The notes under the pieces are model-generated. The model saw only the letters and a program-made list of their open reading frames with translations, did no database searches and was not told the origin of the DNA. Source: Welwitschia mirabilis (lineage: Eukaryota; Gnetophyta; Gnetopsida; Welwitschiales). Taken from it: a stretch of DNA of 24,705 bases. The stretch covers positions 102,897,211 to 102,921,915 of the forward strand of contig JBOZIK010000001.1 in NCBI GenBank assembly GCA_051453625.1. The letters are read 5' to 3'. A program made the position numbers and the translations under genes. Positions 1 to 10,530 of the stretch are shown piece by piece; position 1 is the stretch's first letter, and each line of letters begins with the position of its first letter.

Positions 1-2022
1 GAATAACACACATAGAAAACTCTGAAAATAGACTATTATCCACCCAAGACATCTGAACAATTGAGGAGATGATGGGAAAAACTCTAAAAATTTTTTATAA
101 AAAACTAAAATAGAAAACTCATGACACAGAGGTCATTGTTGTTGCATGTTATTTGGATGATGAAGTAGATGACTGACTTTTTATTGCAGAATAGAAAACA
201 AACTTTTATTTGAAAATAGAAAAACTAATACTACAAAAAGAAAAAACCTACACTATTGATGATTTTGGTACAATGCTACTATAGAAAATCACTTGAATTG
301 AAATACTTACTAGAGTAGTAAGAACTCTCAAACTCTAAGCAACCTTCCCTAGCAACAACATCAAGATGTTGTGGTGCATATTTATGCAACATTTACATTC
401 TGAGTAGAATCCTGTTAATCACAAATATAATGCGCAAACACAACATATTAATATAGATAAGAGTAACTTAAATATCATAATATATTAAAGGATAAAGTGT
501 AAAATAAAAGAGTTGCTTTTCACAAAGGAATACTTGCACACTAATCTATAGAAATAATTGCAATGCATGAAAGTAAAATATAATACACTCATGTAAAGCT
601 AATCTAGGAAAAGAAAATAACAATGCATATAACCTAAACTAACCAAGAAAAACATTAATAAAGATTAGCTTCATAACTTTATCACTAAAGAAAATATCAC
701 TAGATCAGAATAAACATAAGCTATGAGGGTGGGAACACATATTAAATTAGAGAAATAAGTATTTTGTATTAATCATGAACCATATCTTTATTACAAAGTA
801 GATGCATCTCAGTGGAGGAAACACCATCCAAGACTAAGGAAAACATTTATCTACAACTACAAGGATGGATTTCTAGCCTTTTAATATTTTGTCATAAGAA
901 TCTTAGATGAGAATAAAGACAAGCAGGAGTTGAGGGTAAGATCACTATTTATTGATTCACAAACATACAACAAAATAGACAAAAGGCATGGGTAAACTGT
1001 TATGATCATGCGAGAAGAAACAGAAACATATGTGACAGAAGTTAAGTGAATGTTTAGTATAGATGTTACAACAATATCATTGGGTTGGTCATCTGAATGA
1101 TATAAGAGATGATGCCACCTCATAATTAATCCACATCAGCTGTCAGATAGACTATAGTTAGCATTCCTATTGGCACTATTTACATGGTTGTCTGTACAAT
1201 CATCTGGATGATTAGGTGGACGATGGCCTTTGATAATTATTCAATCATTACATCAGTCTCAATGTTTTACAGGAAGTTGTCTTAGAAATATAAAGTATTT
1301 ATAATTATTCAAAATCTTGTAAATTGTTATGAAGATTGTGTGCTTTTATTCTTTTCATCTCAGCTTTCCATTATTATAGAAATCAAGTCTTTACATATTC
1401 TATTTACCTATAAAACACTCAAAATACCCTGTCAAATATGTATAAGTTAGTAGCGCAATATAGCCTCCCTCTTAGTCTTGTTAATCCCTGACAAAATCAG
1501 CTAGTAAATCATGTTTACGAGCTAATTTATTAAGAAATAAAACAACTAGGATACTTAAGGTAATCATGTTAGAAAGATCTTTAGAATTTAACAGACATAC
1601 ATACTAGATTTTAAAAAATCAGAAAAACTAAACATTTCACTTGCTAGAATCTTAGCCAGTCAGTCATTCAAGTTATTGCCTAGATAATGGAGGGGATGAC
1701 AGGCTCAAAAAAGTTTTTAAAATTTGGAACCTATGATAGAATTTTTGTTTTTACATATAATCAATCAGAGTAATAAAATAGCCTTCCATTAAATTAAGTA
1801 GTCATGAATAGAAAATTTGCCCAAGTAAAGTAAAATAGATTCTCATCATAACATGTAAAAATTAAAAAATAGACATGAAAAATTAGCTTCAAATGAGTAC
1901 ACCATGATGAAAAAATAATATGTCTAATAAAACATTAGAAAAGAATTTTTTAGTATAAAAATGTATAGAAGGGGAGATACAAAATAATAATAAAATTACT
2001 TCCCTCATCTACACATGATAAA
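1..2022. other. gene-free AT-rich stretch, possibly decayed LTR
   Basis: I see no coding frame here with recognisable protein character. The stretch lies downstream (in minus orientation) of the gag-like pseudogene at 2023-3690, so it could be the 3' untranslated part and LTR of that element. That is inference from position and from the repeated CATCYGGATGAT motif only. No polypurine tract, primer-binding site or TG...CA boundary could be fixed. Confidence 0.35.
41..1228. repeat. dispersed degenerate CATCYGGATGAT motif, two clusters
   Basis: Related sequences occur near 48-76 (CATCTGAACAATTGAGGAGA, then TGATGG), 150-175 (TTTGGATGATGAAGTAGATG), 1085-1113 (CATCTGAATGATATAAGAGA) and 1200-1228 (CATCTGGATGATTAGGTGGA, then CGATGG). 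A weaker copy may lie near 1665-1700. The shared core can be derived from CATCCGGATG, a perfect palindrome, by loss of CG. The copies form two pairs, each about 110 bp apart. Similar motif arrays sit in other LTR-like parts of this window, so this may mark an LTR. Confidence 0.4.
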
Positions 2023-3690
2023 CTATAACTCAATAATTAGCTCAGAAGTAGGGGGTGAAGAAGGAAGATGCTCAGGATCTGTGGAGAAATGGATGTCTAA
2101 AGATGTAGAGATGGATCTGACCATCTCATCACCCTAGACATGTACTGCCTCAGGAATGTTTATAGGCACATTCTACTAAATGGAAACAACATGTTAGTGC
2201 ATCTCAATCATTTGATCCTTAGGGTACTATACTCTCCTCTCAAAAAATAAGATCCTCTACTCAAATATCTTCTGTCTCTGATCAAGAGACTTTGTTCTCT
2301 AGTTAAGTACCTATGTCCTCTAATCAAGAGCCTGGATTCTTTGATTAAATGTATGGATACCTCTATCTACAAAACCTTTAATGGTCTCAGTGGTCTTTGC
2401 CAAGAGAGCTTAAATCTGCTCAAGAGTATTTCCAACCGTAGGTCTTTGTACCTGAGGTCTCTCTGCCTCTCCTGGAACCTGTATACCCATGTCTTATAAA
2501 TAGCAAGTGGATGTCTAAATGTGTGATAAATGTTGCTCATATATGGACTCTAGTATCCTAAATCATCTAAAGAGTTCTAAGAGAAGGCATGAATAATAAG
2601 TATCTAAAGCTGTCATGCCTCTATCATGGATTTGAGCCTCCTCCAGATAAATGTAGGAAGGTCCATCTTCTCCCCCTGTCTAAAAGCTACCAAGATCTAT
2701 AAATCTGCAATCATGGCATCACTGTCATTGAAAGATCAATGATAAATGTTGTGATATATATGAGTAATGAAATTGATTCTATATGAGACATAATAAATAA
2801 TTAACTTATAACTATTATTAATCAAATAGTAGGTGAGCACTAGCTTAGTGTGTGTTTTATATATATAAAACTTGGCCAAGATGTATTAATTTTTACTGCC
2901 TTTTGGATGAGGGTACAAATTATTAAGGAATTTAATTTTTAAAATGGTTTGAGAACTTGTCCTTCTTGTTGAAATACCTAGTCTTAGACAACCTTATAGA
3001 AATCTTACCCAGGGGTAGTAGGTGCATTTCACTTAATGATTCTAACAACATGCTGATTTATTTTTGAAGAGCTTATTAAAATTTCTTGTAAGGTTTTGCA
3101 TTTCATATTGTTTTTTCTATGTTCTTCCTATCAAAGATTAGTGTAGCTAGACTAAGTATAGAATTTATCCCTTGAAGCTGATCCATTTTTTTTCTAATAC
3201 CTGCATTCATCTAGCCAGTTTGCCTAAGGAAAAATCATAAGCTGAGTTTAGTTAATTAATTCACTAGTGTAATTCTTCTATCCTAACCCTTAGTTACTCA
3301 GCCATAAAATGGTAAATTATGAAATCAAAACTTGGAGGAATAATCTCCTTCTCAAAGCATTCTCTACCAACTTTAGTAATGAAGGTATCTAAGGTACCTA
3401 AGACCTCAATAGTTGATTTATAACTAGACTATAATGAGTATTGCACCTCATTTTCAGACATAATAGAAATCTAAGATGATTGGGGTTTTATACTCTTAAT
3501 ACACATATCAATCTATGTAGAAACTAAGTTAAAAAGATAATGCTTTAACTTTTTAACACCTGAAGCAATGATAGAAGAATGAGAGGGAGTAGATGTCATA
3601 AGGATTAAATAAGAAGGAGTAGTAAGGACTAAACAGGATTGAGTGAAGGAACTTTAAGACTCAGTATGGAGAATGATGGATGGTTAACAT
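2023..3690 (-). pseudogene. gag-like/accessory retroelement protein with C-terminal heptad array, decayed
   Basis: A long coding relic of about 550 codons. The reading frame is recognisable from about 3690, with in-frame ATGs at 3599 and 3461 (the second begins MSENEVQYSL). The N-terminal part is Ser/Thr-rich (MTSTPSHSS). A helical stretch around 3270-3420 includes IIPPSFDFIIYHFMAE, then LNSAYDFSLGKLAR. Around 2640-2720 it reads SDAMIADL and VAFRQGEKMDLPTFIW. A frame change follows somewhere between 2700 and 2520. The C-terminal part (2520-2023) has VPGEAERPQVQRPTVGNTLE and then a 7-residue repeat (ALD.RT., VLN.RTK, SLDQRQK, IFE.RIL). It ends with PEHLPSSPPTSELIIEL and a TAG at 2025-2023. About 25 in-frame stops are almost all TAG/TAA in Gln-like positions; the few TGA fit CGA. 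I cannot name the family. The layout resembles plant retroelement gag-like or env-like accessory ORFs, which is inference. Confidence 0.6.
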
Positions 3691-4215
3691 AAAAGAATGA
3701 AATTTATATCATAAGTCTTACTTAATGTAGTTGATAAGTGTGATTTATCTTAAGATACTCAGTGTACACATGTTTAGTAATGAAGTAAAAGATTTTAAAG
3801 GAAATACATACCTATTCTATCCAACATTCAAGATGTACTAAGTATATAGTGATGATCTTCATGTTAAGGTAAAAGTTAGGGGATTCCAAACTAATCAAGG
3901 TTCAACCTAAAGTTGTAACTTTAGCTTAATTCATAATCATCTTAGTTTTTCCCTAAGTTACAAGTATAGGGATTCATCAAATATGTATACTGTTAAGGAA
4001 CTAATAAAAGATTAAGCTTAGGGGAAGCTGATGAATAGAAATAATGATATGTTAAGTATGATTTTTTTAATAAATTTTATGATTAATATTATATATTTTA
4101 TTAGTTTATTATCATTAGTTAGTTTATATACATTATAATGGATGTTATAAGTACACGATATCATGTGGTAAATATGTTATAAGAAAACCATATTCAAAGA
4201 AAGAATAAACTACTT
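3691..4215. other. AT-rich stretch without recognised features
   Basis: No coherent protein frame was seen on either strand. The part from about 4057 to 4140 is extremely A+T rich. It separates the minus-strand pseudogene below from plus-strand coding relics above, so an element boundary may lie here. Confidence 0.3.
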
Positions 4216-4440
4216 CTTTTCATGTGAACCATAAAAGGAGTTAAAATAGAAACTATCAAGGAGGAAGTTAAAGGATAAGAATAAAAGAGATAAAGAGTAA
4301 AGAAATGAGAATCTTTTGATAATAAAAATGGTGAAAATACTAAGCTAAAAATCAAGGGAAGAAGAAACTTTAGTGCACTCTATCAAGAGAAGTAGCTAAA
4401 GTATTCCAAGATCCAGTGTAAAATAAAAAGGAATCACTAT
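4216..4440 (+). pseudogene. short basic coding relic, unidentified
   Basis: One plus-strand frame reads as a strongly basic, Lys/Glu-rich peptide: KGVKIETIKEEVKG, several Gln-type stops, then ENTKLKIKGRRNFSALYQEK and YSKIQCKIKRNHYH. The stops are TAA/TAG (plus one TGA) in positions that would suit Gln or Arg. It lies about 230 bp upstream of the copia gag fragment at 4673-5287 but in a different frame, so it may be an upstream part of the same gag displaced by indels, or a separate insertion. No ATG or family motif could be assigned. Confidence 0.35.
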
Positions 4441-4672
4441 CATTAGTACATTCTCTAATGATTTCACTTCATTTAAATATAAAGTATAAGATAAAAATAT
4501 ATCTTTTTATAAAGGAATTAGATACTAAAAAGTATTGTGAGTAATGATACTACTTAAAAAAGTAGTATTTTTACTTTGTTTCTTTCATATCTATATCTAG
4601 ATAGATATTCAGGATATAACAGTGCTTAGAAATAGGTGATATCCAGTTTTATTTTATAAATATTTCTTTACA

Positions 4673-5287
4673 AATCCTAAAAAATCAACCCTTAAAATTG
4701 AGATTGGTAGACTAACATGTGTTTTGGATAATGTAACATAGGAACTTTTAGACTCTCAGAAAATTGTTAAAAATTTTACACAAGACAAGAAAACCTTGAG
4801 TATCATGCTTAGGTAGAGCAGAAATCCAAATGACAAAAGAGAATTAGAATACAATGAGTCAACAACTACTACTTTATCCTCTTTATTCAAAAGATGGAAT
4901 TACAAGCCAAGGTATGAGCACTTATCATATACAAATAACATCATTTGCTATTATCATCATCATAAAAGTTATTATTACTATAGACGTCCAATAATATTTA
5001 AAGATAGGTACTACACTAACAATGCTAAAAGGCATGGTAGATTGGTATATCATTTTGCATAGAATAGACTAAGGAAAGTTTGTATACCTAAAGCTAAATC
5101 AGATCTAAGAATTAAAAAAACACATCCTTGTCATACATATAGCAGTTTCTTAAGGCATAACAAATGTGGTTCAACCCAATGAAATAATGATCAAGCTGTC
5201 ATAAGATTGAAAAAACTAAAGGCACTAACGGATACACTAATTCATACAAGAATTTGAAGATTGGGCCTTACCCAAGTAGGTAAGTAA
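4673..5287 (+). pseudogene. gag: Ty1/copia gag, C-terminal half (coiled coil plus decayed zinc knuckle)
   Basis: A single plus frame of about 205 codons with only five internal stops (three TAG, two TGA) and no obvious indel. It starts in a coiled coil (EIGRLTCVLDNVT, ELLDSQKIVKNFTQDKKTL). Next comes DKRELEYNES, matching the DKxGLGYNES motif I know from plant copia gags. It then has PRYEHLSYTNN and a decayed CCHC-like knuckle (CYYHHHKSYYYYRRP). A basic tail follows with RKVCIPKAKSD (compare the WVPK motif) and IKKTHPCHTYSSFLRHNKC, ending LGLTQVG-K and TAA at 5285-5287. In complete elements this segment precedes protease and integrase. Here non-coding sequence follows directly and reaches the polypurine tract after about 600 bp. 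The N-terminal UBN2-like half is not visible upstream. Confidence 0.72.
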
Positions 5288-5496
5288 AATAGGTAACATT
5301 TGTAACATCTCAAATTCATTGAATTTATCTTACCAATTAATATTATAACTAGATATAGTTATGTAGTTAAAATTTAAATTATGTATGGGATTTTTATCCT
5401 CTTGAAGTGTTATTAATATGACTACAATAGTTGTTGTTTCTTTTCAAAAAAATCTACAAATTTTATTGTAGACATATTTAGTTTTATAGATGCCTT

Positions 5497-5720
5497 TGGT
5501 GAAGATGTCTTAAAATGTATAGATGTCTTGAGATCAAACATCTTAATTATTGCAAATGTCTTAAAAGGATAGGTACATTATTTTAAGTATTTGAATTAGA
5601 CATCTTGGTCTTGTAGATGTCTTGGTAGCAGGAAAATATACTAGAAACGTTTTAATAGTAGATAACTTGAACTCTATAGGTGTCTATTTCTTATGTTTCA
5701 AACATTTTGAACATGTCTTA
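5497..5720 (+). repeat. array of AGACGTCT-derived motifs (AGATGTCT/AGACATCT)
   Basis: Within about 220 bp there are eight related octamers, including GAAGATGTCTT, TAGATGTCTTG, AACATCTTA, AAATGTCTTA, AGACATCTTGG, AGATGTCTTGG, AGGTGTCTA and CATGTCTTA. All can be derived from the palindrome AGACGTCT by loss of its central CG on one or the other strand. More copies occur in the adjacent LTR (6292-6335, where TACGTCTA still keeps a CG). The stretch lies just before the PPT. It contains TTGAACT-TATAGGTGTCTATTTCT-type sequence that recurs at 12950-13200. Confidence 0.5.
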
Positions 5721-5890
5721 TTCTGGTTCTTCAAGTGATATGTATATCTATGTAGTCTTTCTAATTTTAAGTGGCACATATCATTATTATTATAAGGAGT
5801 TATCATGTGCATTTCTTTATAAAAAAATTTTGACTTAAATTAATTAGTTGAGTTTTCACTAATGATATTTATCAAATTTTGGACATCATC

Positions 5891-5903
5891 AAAAAGGGAG
5901 AGA
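5891..5903 (+). other. polypurine tract (PPT) of a copia element
   Basis: The sequence CATCATCAAAAAGGGAGAGATTATTGG (written in two parts: CATCATC and AAAAAGGGAGAGATTATTGG) closely matches the copia junction AAAAAGGGGGAGATTGTTGG, the plus-strand primer site directly before a 3' LTR. Two transitions separate it from that form. The LTR would start at 5905 with TATTGG, derived from TGTTGG. Confidence 0.72.
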
Positions 5904-5904
5904 T

Positions 5905-7255
5905 TATTGGAAAATTTAGTTTTAATGATTTTACTTGTTAAGAATTTTGTGTCATTATGTAAATAGTTATTATAAGTAAATTAAACCTTCAAAGGCACTA
6001 TATCATGATGGATCTTCAAAGGTAATATCTCATGAAAAGGATCAGAGGCTAAACTGTAAAATCAATTGTTTAAAGTTATCTAATAAATTAAAGATATCTT
6101 AAGTTAAGACATTTAGAAAAATGAAGATGACTTAAATGTACTCAACTAGAATAGGTAATACAATCAATTTGTTCTTAATTAATATCCTATGTTTTATGGA
6201 AGAAATGAACTTGTACATCATAGATTCATGATCATAAGGGTTTAAGAATACTATAGTGCAAAATGCATCAGAATTTAGGCAAGTTAACTTAAGATGTCTA
6301 CAAAAGTGAATACGTCTAAAAATTTAAGATGTCTTGGATCAAATCTCATGTTAATTAAAATTAAATTTATGTGCCCAAAGCAAAGATATTGGCTATCCAT
6401 TGCACGATGGTTACAAAATCAAATGGCTACCTTTTAAGCTTAAATGACTAGATCTTACTCCTTATTATAAAGCATTGATGTGAAGAATCAAAAAAGAACT
6501 TTTTTAACACTTCATTAACTCAATTAAACATATAGATCTTGAAATAATAAGTAAATTGAACCTCTCACAAAGAAATCAAAAGATTTAATAGCAAGAAGCT
6601 AGCATTGTTTCATCTCTTGGATTTGGATCTTTATTGCATTCATCTTTCTCATTCTTACTTGTAATAGAAACAAAAACTTCAAGGATCTTAAGTCTTCATC
6701 AAATCATATTTAGGCTTGCTGTTTTATTTCATTTTTGGTTATTTCATTATAAATATCTTTTTATTAAATACTATCATAGAGTCCATTTGTTGAAATATCA
6801 AAGACTTTGTAAGGTAATCCTTATAGGGGTGTGCATTAGTTACTGTACTTTTAGGTACTTATTGAATGTAAGGTTACTGGTTAGCCAAAAAACCATTATT
6901 TTCTTGTAGGGGAGAGAGTGTTTCCTTGCAAGAATACTCTCATTATTTTAAAAGTTCATGATGCATCTATGAAAACCACTATTCCCTTGAGGAAAAGAGA
7001 GTGTTACCTTATGAGAAGATTCTCACTTGTTATAAGGTTGATGGTATGCTAGAAAACTACTATTTCTTATAGATTAAGAATATCAAAAGGTGTAAGTAGA
7101 AGCTATCCTCTATGTGTGGATGCACTCAGGTTAGGGAACCACCTTATTTGGTAAGGTTTTCAATTATGCATTTCCATGTAGTTGTGTTATTAATTTTTAA
7201 TATTTTATTTGGTGGAACTCATTCAGCCCTCTCCTTTGAGTTCAAATTGATCCTC
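5905..7255 (+). mobile_element. 3' LTR of the plus-strand copia element
   Basis: The start is set by the PPT. Inside are AGATGTCT-type motifs (6292-6335), a possible TATA-like site (TTATTATAAAG near 6463), and R/U5-like text: GGTAATCCTTATAGGGGTGT near 6812, GGGAGAGAGTGTTTCC near 6910, and a decayed GTGGAYG...GAACCACCTTA block at 7115-7145. That block recalls the GTGGACGTAGGC...GAACCAC sequence of many plant copia LTRs. Near the end, ATTCAGCCCTCTCC (7221-7234) fits the CACCCCCCTCT motif often seen just before an LTR end. The 3' boundary (…CCTCA at about 7255) is approximate. No matching 5' LTR was found. Confidence 0.55.
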
Positions 7256-8134
7256 ATTCCCTTTTTGAATGCCATTGTATTCCCTATAATGGCTTGCTAT
7301 GATTGTCCCTCATCCTTTTCTATGCTAGGTCATGATGAAAATGTGGAAACATATATCATCTTGAAAATTTCAATATCATAATTTTTCTCTCCAGTATCAT
7401 ATTCTTTCTCTCCCTCTTTATCATAAATGACTATAAAAGAGGTGCAAGAAATTAGAGAAAATAAAATTCACATTCTAATGAATAATCACTACACATGTCT
7501 ACTACCAATGTTGAAGAAAATATGATACTAGTTCTTCGAGATCACATGATGATACTAATTAATATATGTAATAAGAGAGAATTAATAATTAGTTACATGT
7601 CCTAGTAATACAATTAAAAGCTTAAAAATAACTCCCTTTTAATGTGTGCATCTCCTATAAAAATTCAATAGAAATAGATATTTTAAAAAGCATATTTGGA
7701 GATGTCTAAAATGTGTAAGTAATCAAATCTAGAAAACATGATTTACAATAAAATTTAAGAGTAAAGGCACTACTCATAAGATTTAATTGAGCAGAATATA
7801 TTTTCCAATGTAAGATATTATGCAAATAAAATTACTTAGATGAGTTTAAAATTTTACTTTTATGGCATCATATTAGCTATGAAGATACATAGGGTAACAA
7901 AGTAAAAGGATCACACTCATAGATGTTATAAACAAAAAAGGTCATGTTATGAAAATTTAACCATCATATAATTCTAAGTCCAATATCTCTCTTTCTTTAG
8001 CTCATGCAACCATTTAAAAAATATTCCATTTAGAAACACATGCTACAGTGAGTTCTTATAAATAACATAAAGATGTAATTATTTAAAAATAAATGCATAA
8101 AAATGATAAAATCATATATTTAAGATATTATCAT
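7256..8134 (-). other. probable decayed 5' part of copia pol, not readable
   Basis: In minus orientation this follows the copia gag at 8135-9437, where protease and integrase would be expected. Near 8000-8040 the minus strand has a weak resemblance to the WYLDSGCSRHMTG protease region (a shared TGGTTGC core). It is too decayed to call. Nothing else is recognisable down to the plus-strand LTR end. Confidence 0.25.
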
Positions 8135-9437
8135 TAAGAGACACAATCTTTACCATTATTCCATCTACAATTAAAATATGATATTTTAGGAATAAATTGA
8201 AATCTTTTCATAGTACCAAACTTTCTAAAATAATTGCTATATCCACAAGATAATCTATCATAATCAAATCCATTACCAAAATGACATATAAAATTTTTTA
8301 TATTTTTTTATTATATTGAAAAGAATAAGAGTAAGATCGAGCATCATCTTATTTAGATATTTTTCCAAAGGATTTGATATTATTGGGAAATGAAGCCAAT
8401 CTTTTAGATAAATTAGGTATAAATATAGATGAACATAAGTATCTAACATTACTTTTTTTCAAAGGTGATCTTTGATTTAAGAGCATCTTCTTCATAATGC
8501 TTCTTCCTATAGAAAACTTCAAAATAATATCATGTAATTTACTAATTTCATTTAATAGGTACTTACATTTCTGTTTGTTTTCTTTAATAATCCCTTAAAG
8601 GTAGTTACATATTTCTCAAAGCATAAAGCCTTATGTGCTACCTCCTTCTTTACTAGATTAAGATGACTTGAGGTAGAATTATTTATCTCTTCTATCTTTG
8701 TAATAGTTTTTTTAGAAGCAAATTTTCTTTTAAGATATTTTGATTTCTTGATATAATTTTTTATGAACCTATTCAAGTGATTTATCATCTCCTTCTTCTT
8801 CTTTTACTTAATCAAGCTTCTTGTCTTATTGTCTTGTATTGCAATTGGAAAACTAATCTTCCTCATCATCTTTATTCATGTCTTCACTCTTATAATTCAC
8901 ACTTGAAAGATCTAGAGTATTTTTTATTTCATGCTCGTTTTGTAAGAAATACATAAATTAAGAATGATAAGAAGTAATATCCATTAAAGATAACTTTTAT
9001 TATGGTAAAATTTAATTTGATTTGAATATCTATTACTTTTCCAAGTTGTCATGTTGTTCTTGCACTTCTTCTTCACTTTGTTAAATGATTTTGTTTGAAT
9101 AGTACCTTCATGTGTAATCTATAGATAATCCACATTTGTTTAGTAGTAGTAATGTGACTTACCATTTTATAGTTCTTTAGGTCCATTTCATAGCATAATG
9201 TAGTTATAGCTTTCTTCTTGGACATCATACCATTTTTCACTTCATTTGTTGATTGACTTCTTTCTTTAATCACTAGCATGCTACCTTCTTTATTATCATT
9301 AGTGTAGTTAATTATTCCTCCACTATGCTCTAACAATTAAAAATCATGGCTTCAATGAACACTTACATTCTATTCTTCTATATCTCATAGTTATCTCCAT
9401 TAAAATATGAAGAACAATTGATTGATTATCCTTTCAT
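8135..9437 (-). pseudogene. gag: Ty1/copia gag (UBN2-like core, coiled coil, decayed zinc knuckle)
   Basis: The likely start ATG is at 9437-9435. The N terminus reads SYFNGDNYEI, a TAG (Trp expected), KNRM, then VFIEA, matching the FxGDNYxxWKxRMxxFIEA opening of plant copia gags. The UBN2-like core follows at about 9073-9240 (KKAITTLCYEMDLKNYKMVS, then TTTKQMW). After a decayed stretch comes a coiled coil at 8552-8790 (KYLKRKFASKKTITKIEE, KALCFEKYVTTFKGLLKK). Then KFSIGRSIMKKMLLNQRSPL (about 8430-8500) resembles the FTKGRxNLDxxLxxQR motif. Near 8160-8300 lies a decayed knuckle and basic tail (CHFGNGFDYDRL, NYFRKFGTMKRFQFIPK). Stops and several indels break it. The order of segments is that of a complete copia gag of about 430 codons. 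Confidence 0.75.
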
Positions 9438-9488
9438 CTTCGAATACCTATTAAATAATAAAATAAAAATAGGAATACCTATACAAAA

Positions 9489-9502
9489 TCTCTAATACTG
9501 AT
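9489..9502 (-). other. primer-binding site of the minus-strand copia element
   Basis: On the plus strand TCTCTAATACTGAT matches GCTCTGATACCAAT, the reverse complement of TGGTATCAGAGC (initiator tRNA-Met primer site), at about 10 of 14 positions. It lies about 50 bp upstream of the gag ATG. It directly adjoins the LTR-end-like text CTAGATATCCTAGAGG, exactly where a PBS belongs. Confidence 0.55.
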
Positions 9503-9778
9503 CATTAGAACTAGATATCCTAGAGGAAAAGGGTAAATAGAATAGATAAGTTAGTCTTTTGAATTTGAATGTTTAACACTTTACTAGTACAATGTAATCT
9601 ATCATTCAATTAAATAATAGCTAGTGCCAAATTAAGTCTAATGCTAAATCATACAATTAATAATGAATATAATAATTAAACACATAAATTTAACTAAATA
9701 GTAAAGTTCAATAGACACAAGACAATGAAAAAAAAAGCCCATTTTTCTTTATTTCTAGTATAGCCTTCAACTCTGTTT

Positions 9779-9910
9779 CAATGGAACTTTGTGATAGTTC
9801 TCCATGTTACAATGAAATTTTATGATAATCCTTAGTCTCTAAACCAAATAGACTTTATGGTAGTCCTCCACCTTACAATACACTTTATGGTAATCCTTAG
9901 TCTCCAAGAA
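9779..9910. repeat. 66-bp tandem repeat, two copies (four half-units of about 33 bp)
   Basis: Unit 1 (9779-9844) and unit 2 (9845-9910) both contain ACTTTRTGRTAGTYCTCCA, then YRTTACAAT, then TTTTATGRTAATCCTTAGTC (or close variants) and TCTCYAAR. Each unit is itself a diverged dimer: CTTTGTGATAGTTCTCCA and TTTTATGATAATCCTTAGTC align with each other. The repeat lies in the copia LTR or its flank. Confidence 0.7.
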
Positions 9911-10087
9911 AGCTCAAATAGCTTTAGTTACAATTAGAAAGAATAAAGATTTAAGATAGAATGATAGAAATAATATAGAAGATGTGCTGTTATATAATTA
10001 GGCCTAACAATAAGAGATTCAATCCTTATATGTGTATGTGCATCAGTACTTATAAACACAATCATGTTTGGATTATATAGAGGATGA

Positions 10088-10114
10088 NNNNNNNNNNNNN
10101 NNNNNNNNNNNNNN
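10088..10114. other. assembly gap (27 N)
   Basis: A run of 27 undetermined bases. The odd length suggests an estimated or closed small gap rather than a fixed-size placeholder. Confidence 0.95.
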
Positions 10115-10266
10115 TGGATTTTTTTTAGTAATTATATTTGTAATCAACTTCTTTAAGGTTTTAATCTCATTTTTGTGTTACTTGCTTAATTCTTAATAGA
10201 AGTCAGTTAGCCTTATCATGTTATATTTTTCAAATATTCTCTGGTTGTTGATCTTAGAATTGATTT

Positions 10267-10478
10267 GGTTGACCTCGTAGGTAGTTAACCCTTTAATGTA
10301 TTTGATCTACCTCATCATGAAGTATTGCGAGAGTCTTCAGCCGATGAAAAATTCTTCAAGTAATTGACCTCCTAATACCTCCTAATTATAGGTAGTTAAC
10401 CCTCTATTAAATGTTTCATTTTTAGCTACAGTATGTCATCGACCCCTGAATATTAGGTAGTTGATCCATTATTAAAAA
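10267..10478. repeat. three degenerate GTCGACC-derived repeat units
   Basis: Three related units: GGTTGACCTCGTAGGTAGTT then AACCCTTTAATG (10267-10298); AATTGACCTCC...TAGGTAGTTAACCCTC (10362-10404); CATCGACCCCTGAATATTAG then GTAGTTGATCC (10438-10468). All fit a template with two GTCGACC-like cores about 20-35 bp apart, the CG mostly lost by transition; CATCGACCCC keeps one. This parallels the AGACGTCT arrays of the plus-strand copia element but with a different palindrome. Confidence 0.5.
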
Positions 10479-10530
10479 TCTACACTTATAACTATAATAG
10501 ATGATGGATCTTGAGCAATAAATAATCGAA

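Larger units (their letters stand above)
9507..10530 (-). mobile_element. LTR (5') of the minus-strand copia element, outer end uncertain
   Basis: Next to the PBS the plus strand reads CTAGATATCCTAGAGGAAAA then GGGTAAATAGAAT. Read on the minus strand this is the decayed LTR-terminal motif CACCCCCCTCTAGG common in plant copia LTRs. Further in are the 66-bp tandem repeat (9779-9910), an N run, and GTCGACC-derived repeats (10267-10478). The outer LTR end could not be found, so the upper coordinate is a guess. Confidence 0.4.

Noticed and set aside
6634-7381. Two open frames of about 90 codons as host genes
   Set aside because: They lie within or just beyond the copia LTR, have low-complexity composition, and no recognisable domain or coherent neighbour.
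8366-8392. GGATTTGATATTATTGGGAA as a decayed minus-strand primer-binding site and LTR end
   Set aside because: It lies inside the coherent copia gag frame, between the LLNQRSPL block and the zinc-knuckle block, and a better site exists at 9489-9502 just upstream of the gag start.
9779-9910. Satellite DNA monomers
   Set aside because: Only two 66-bp units are present and they sit inside an LTR-like region, so a local tandem duplication is the simpler reading.
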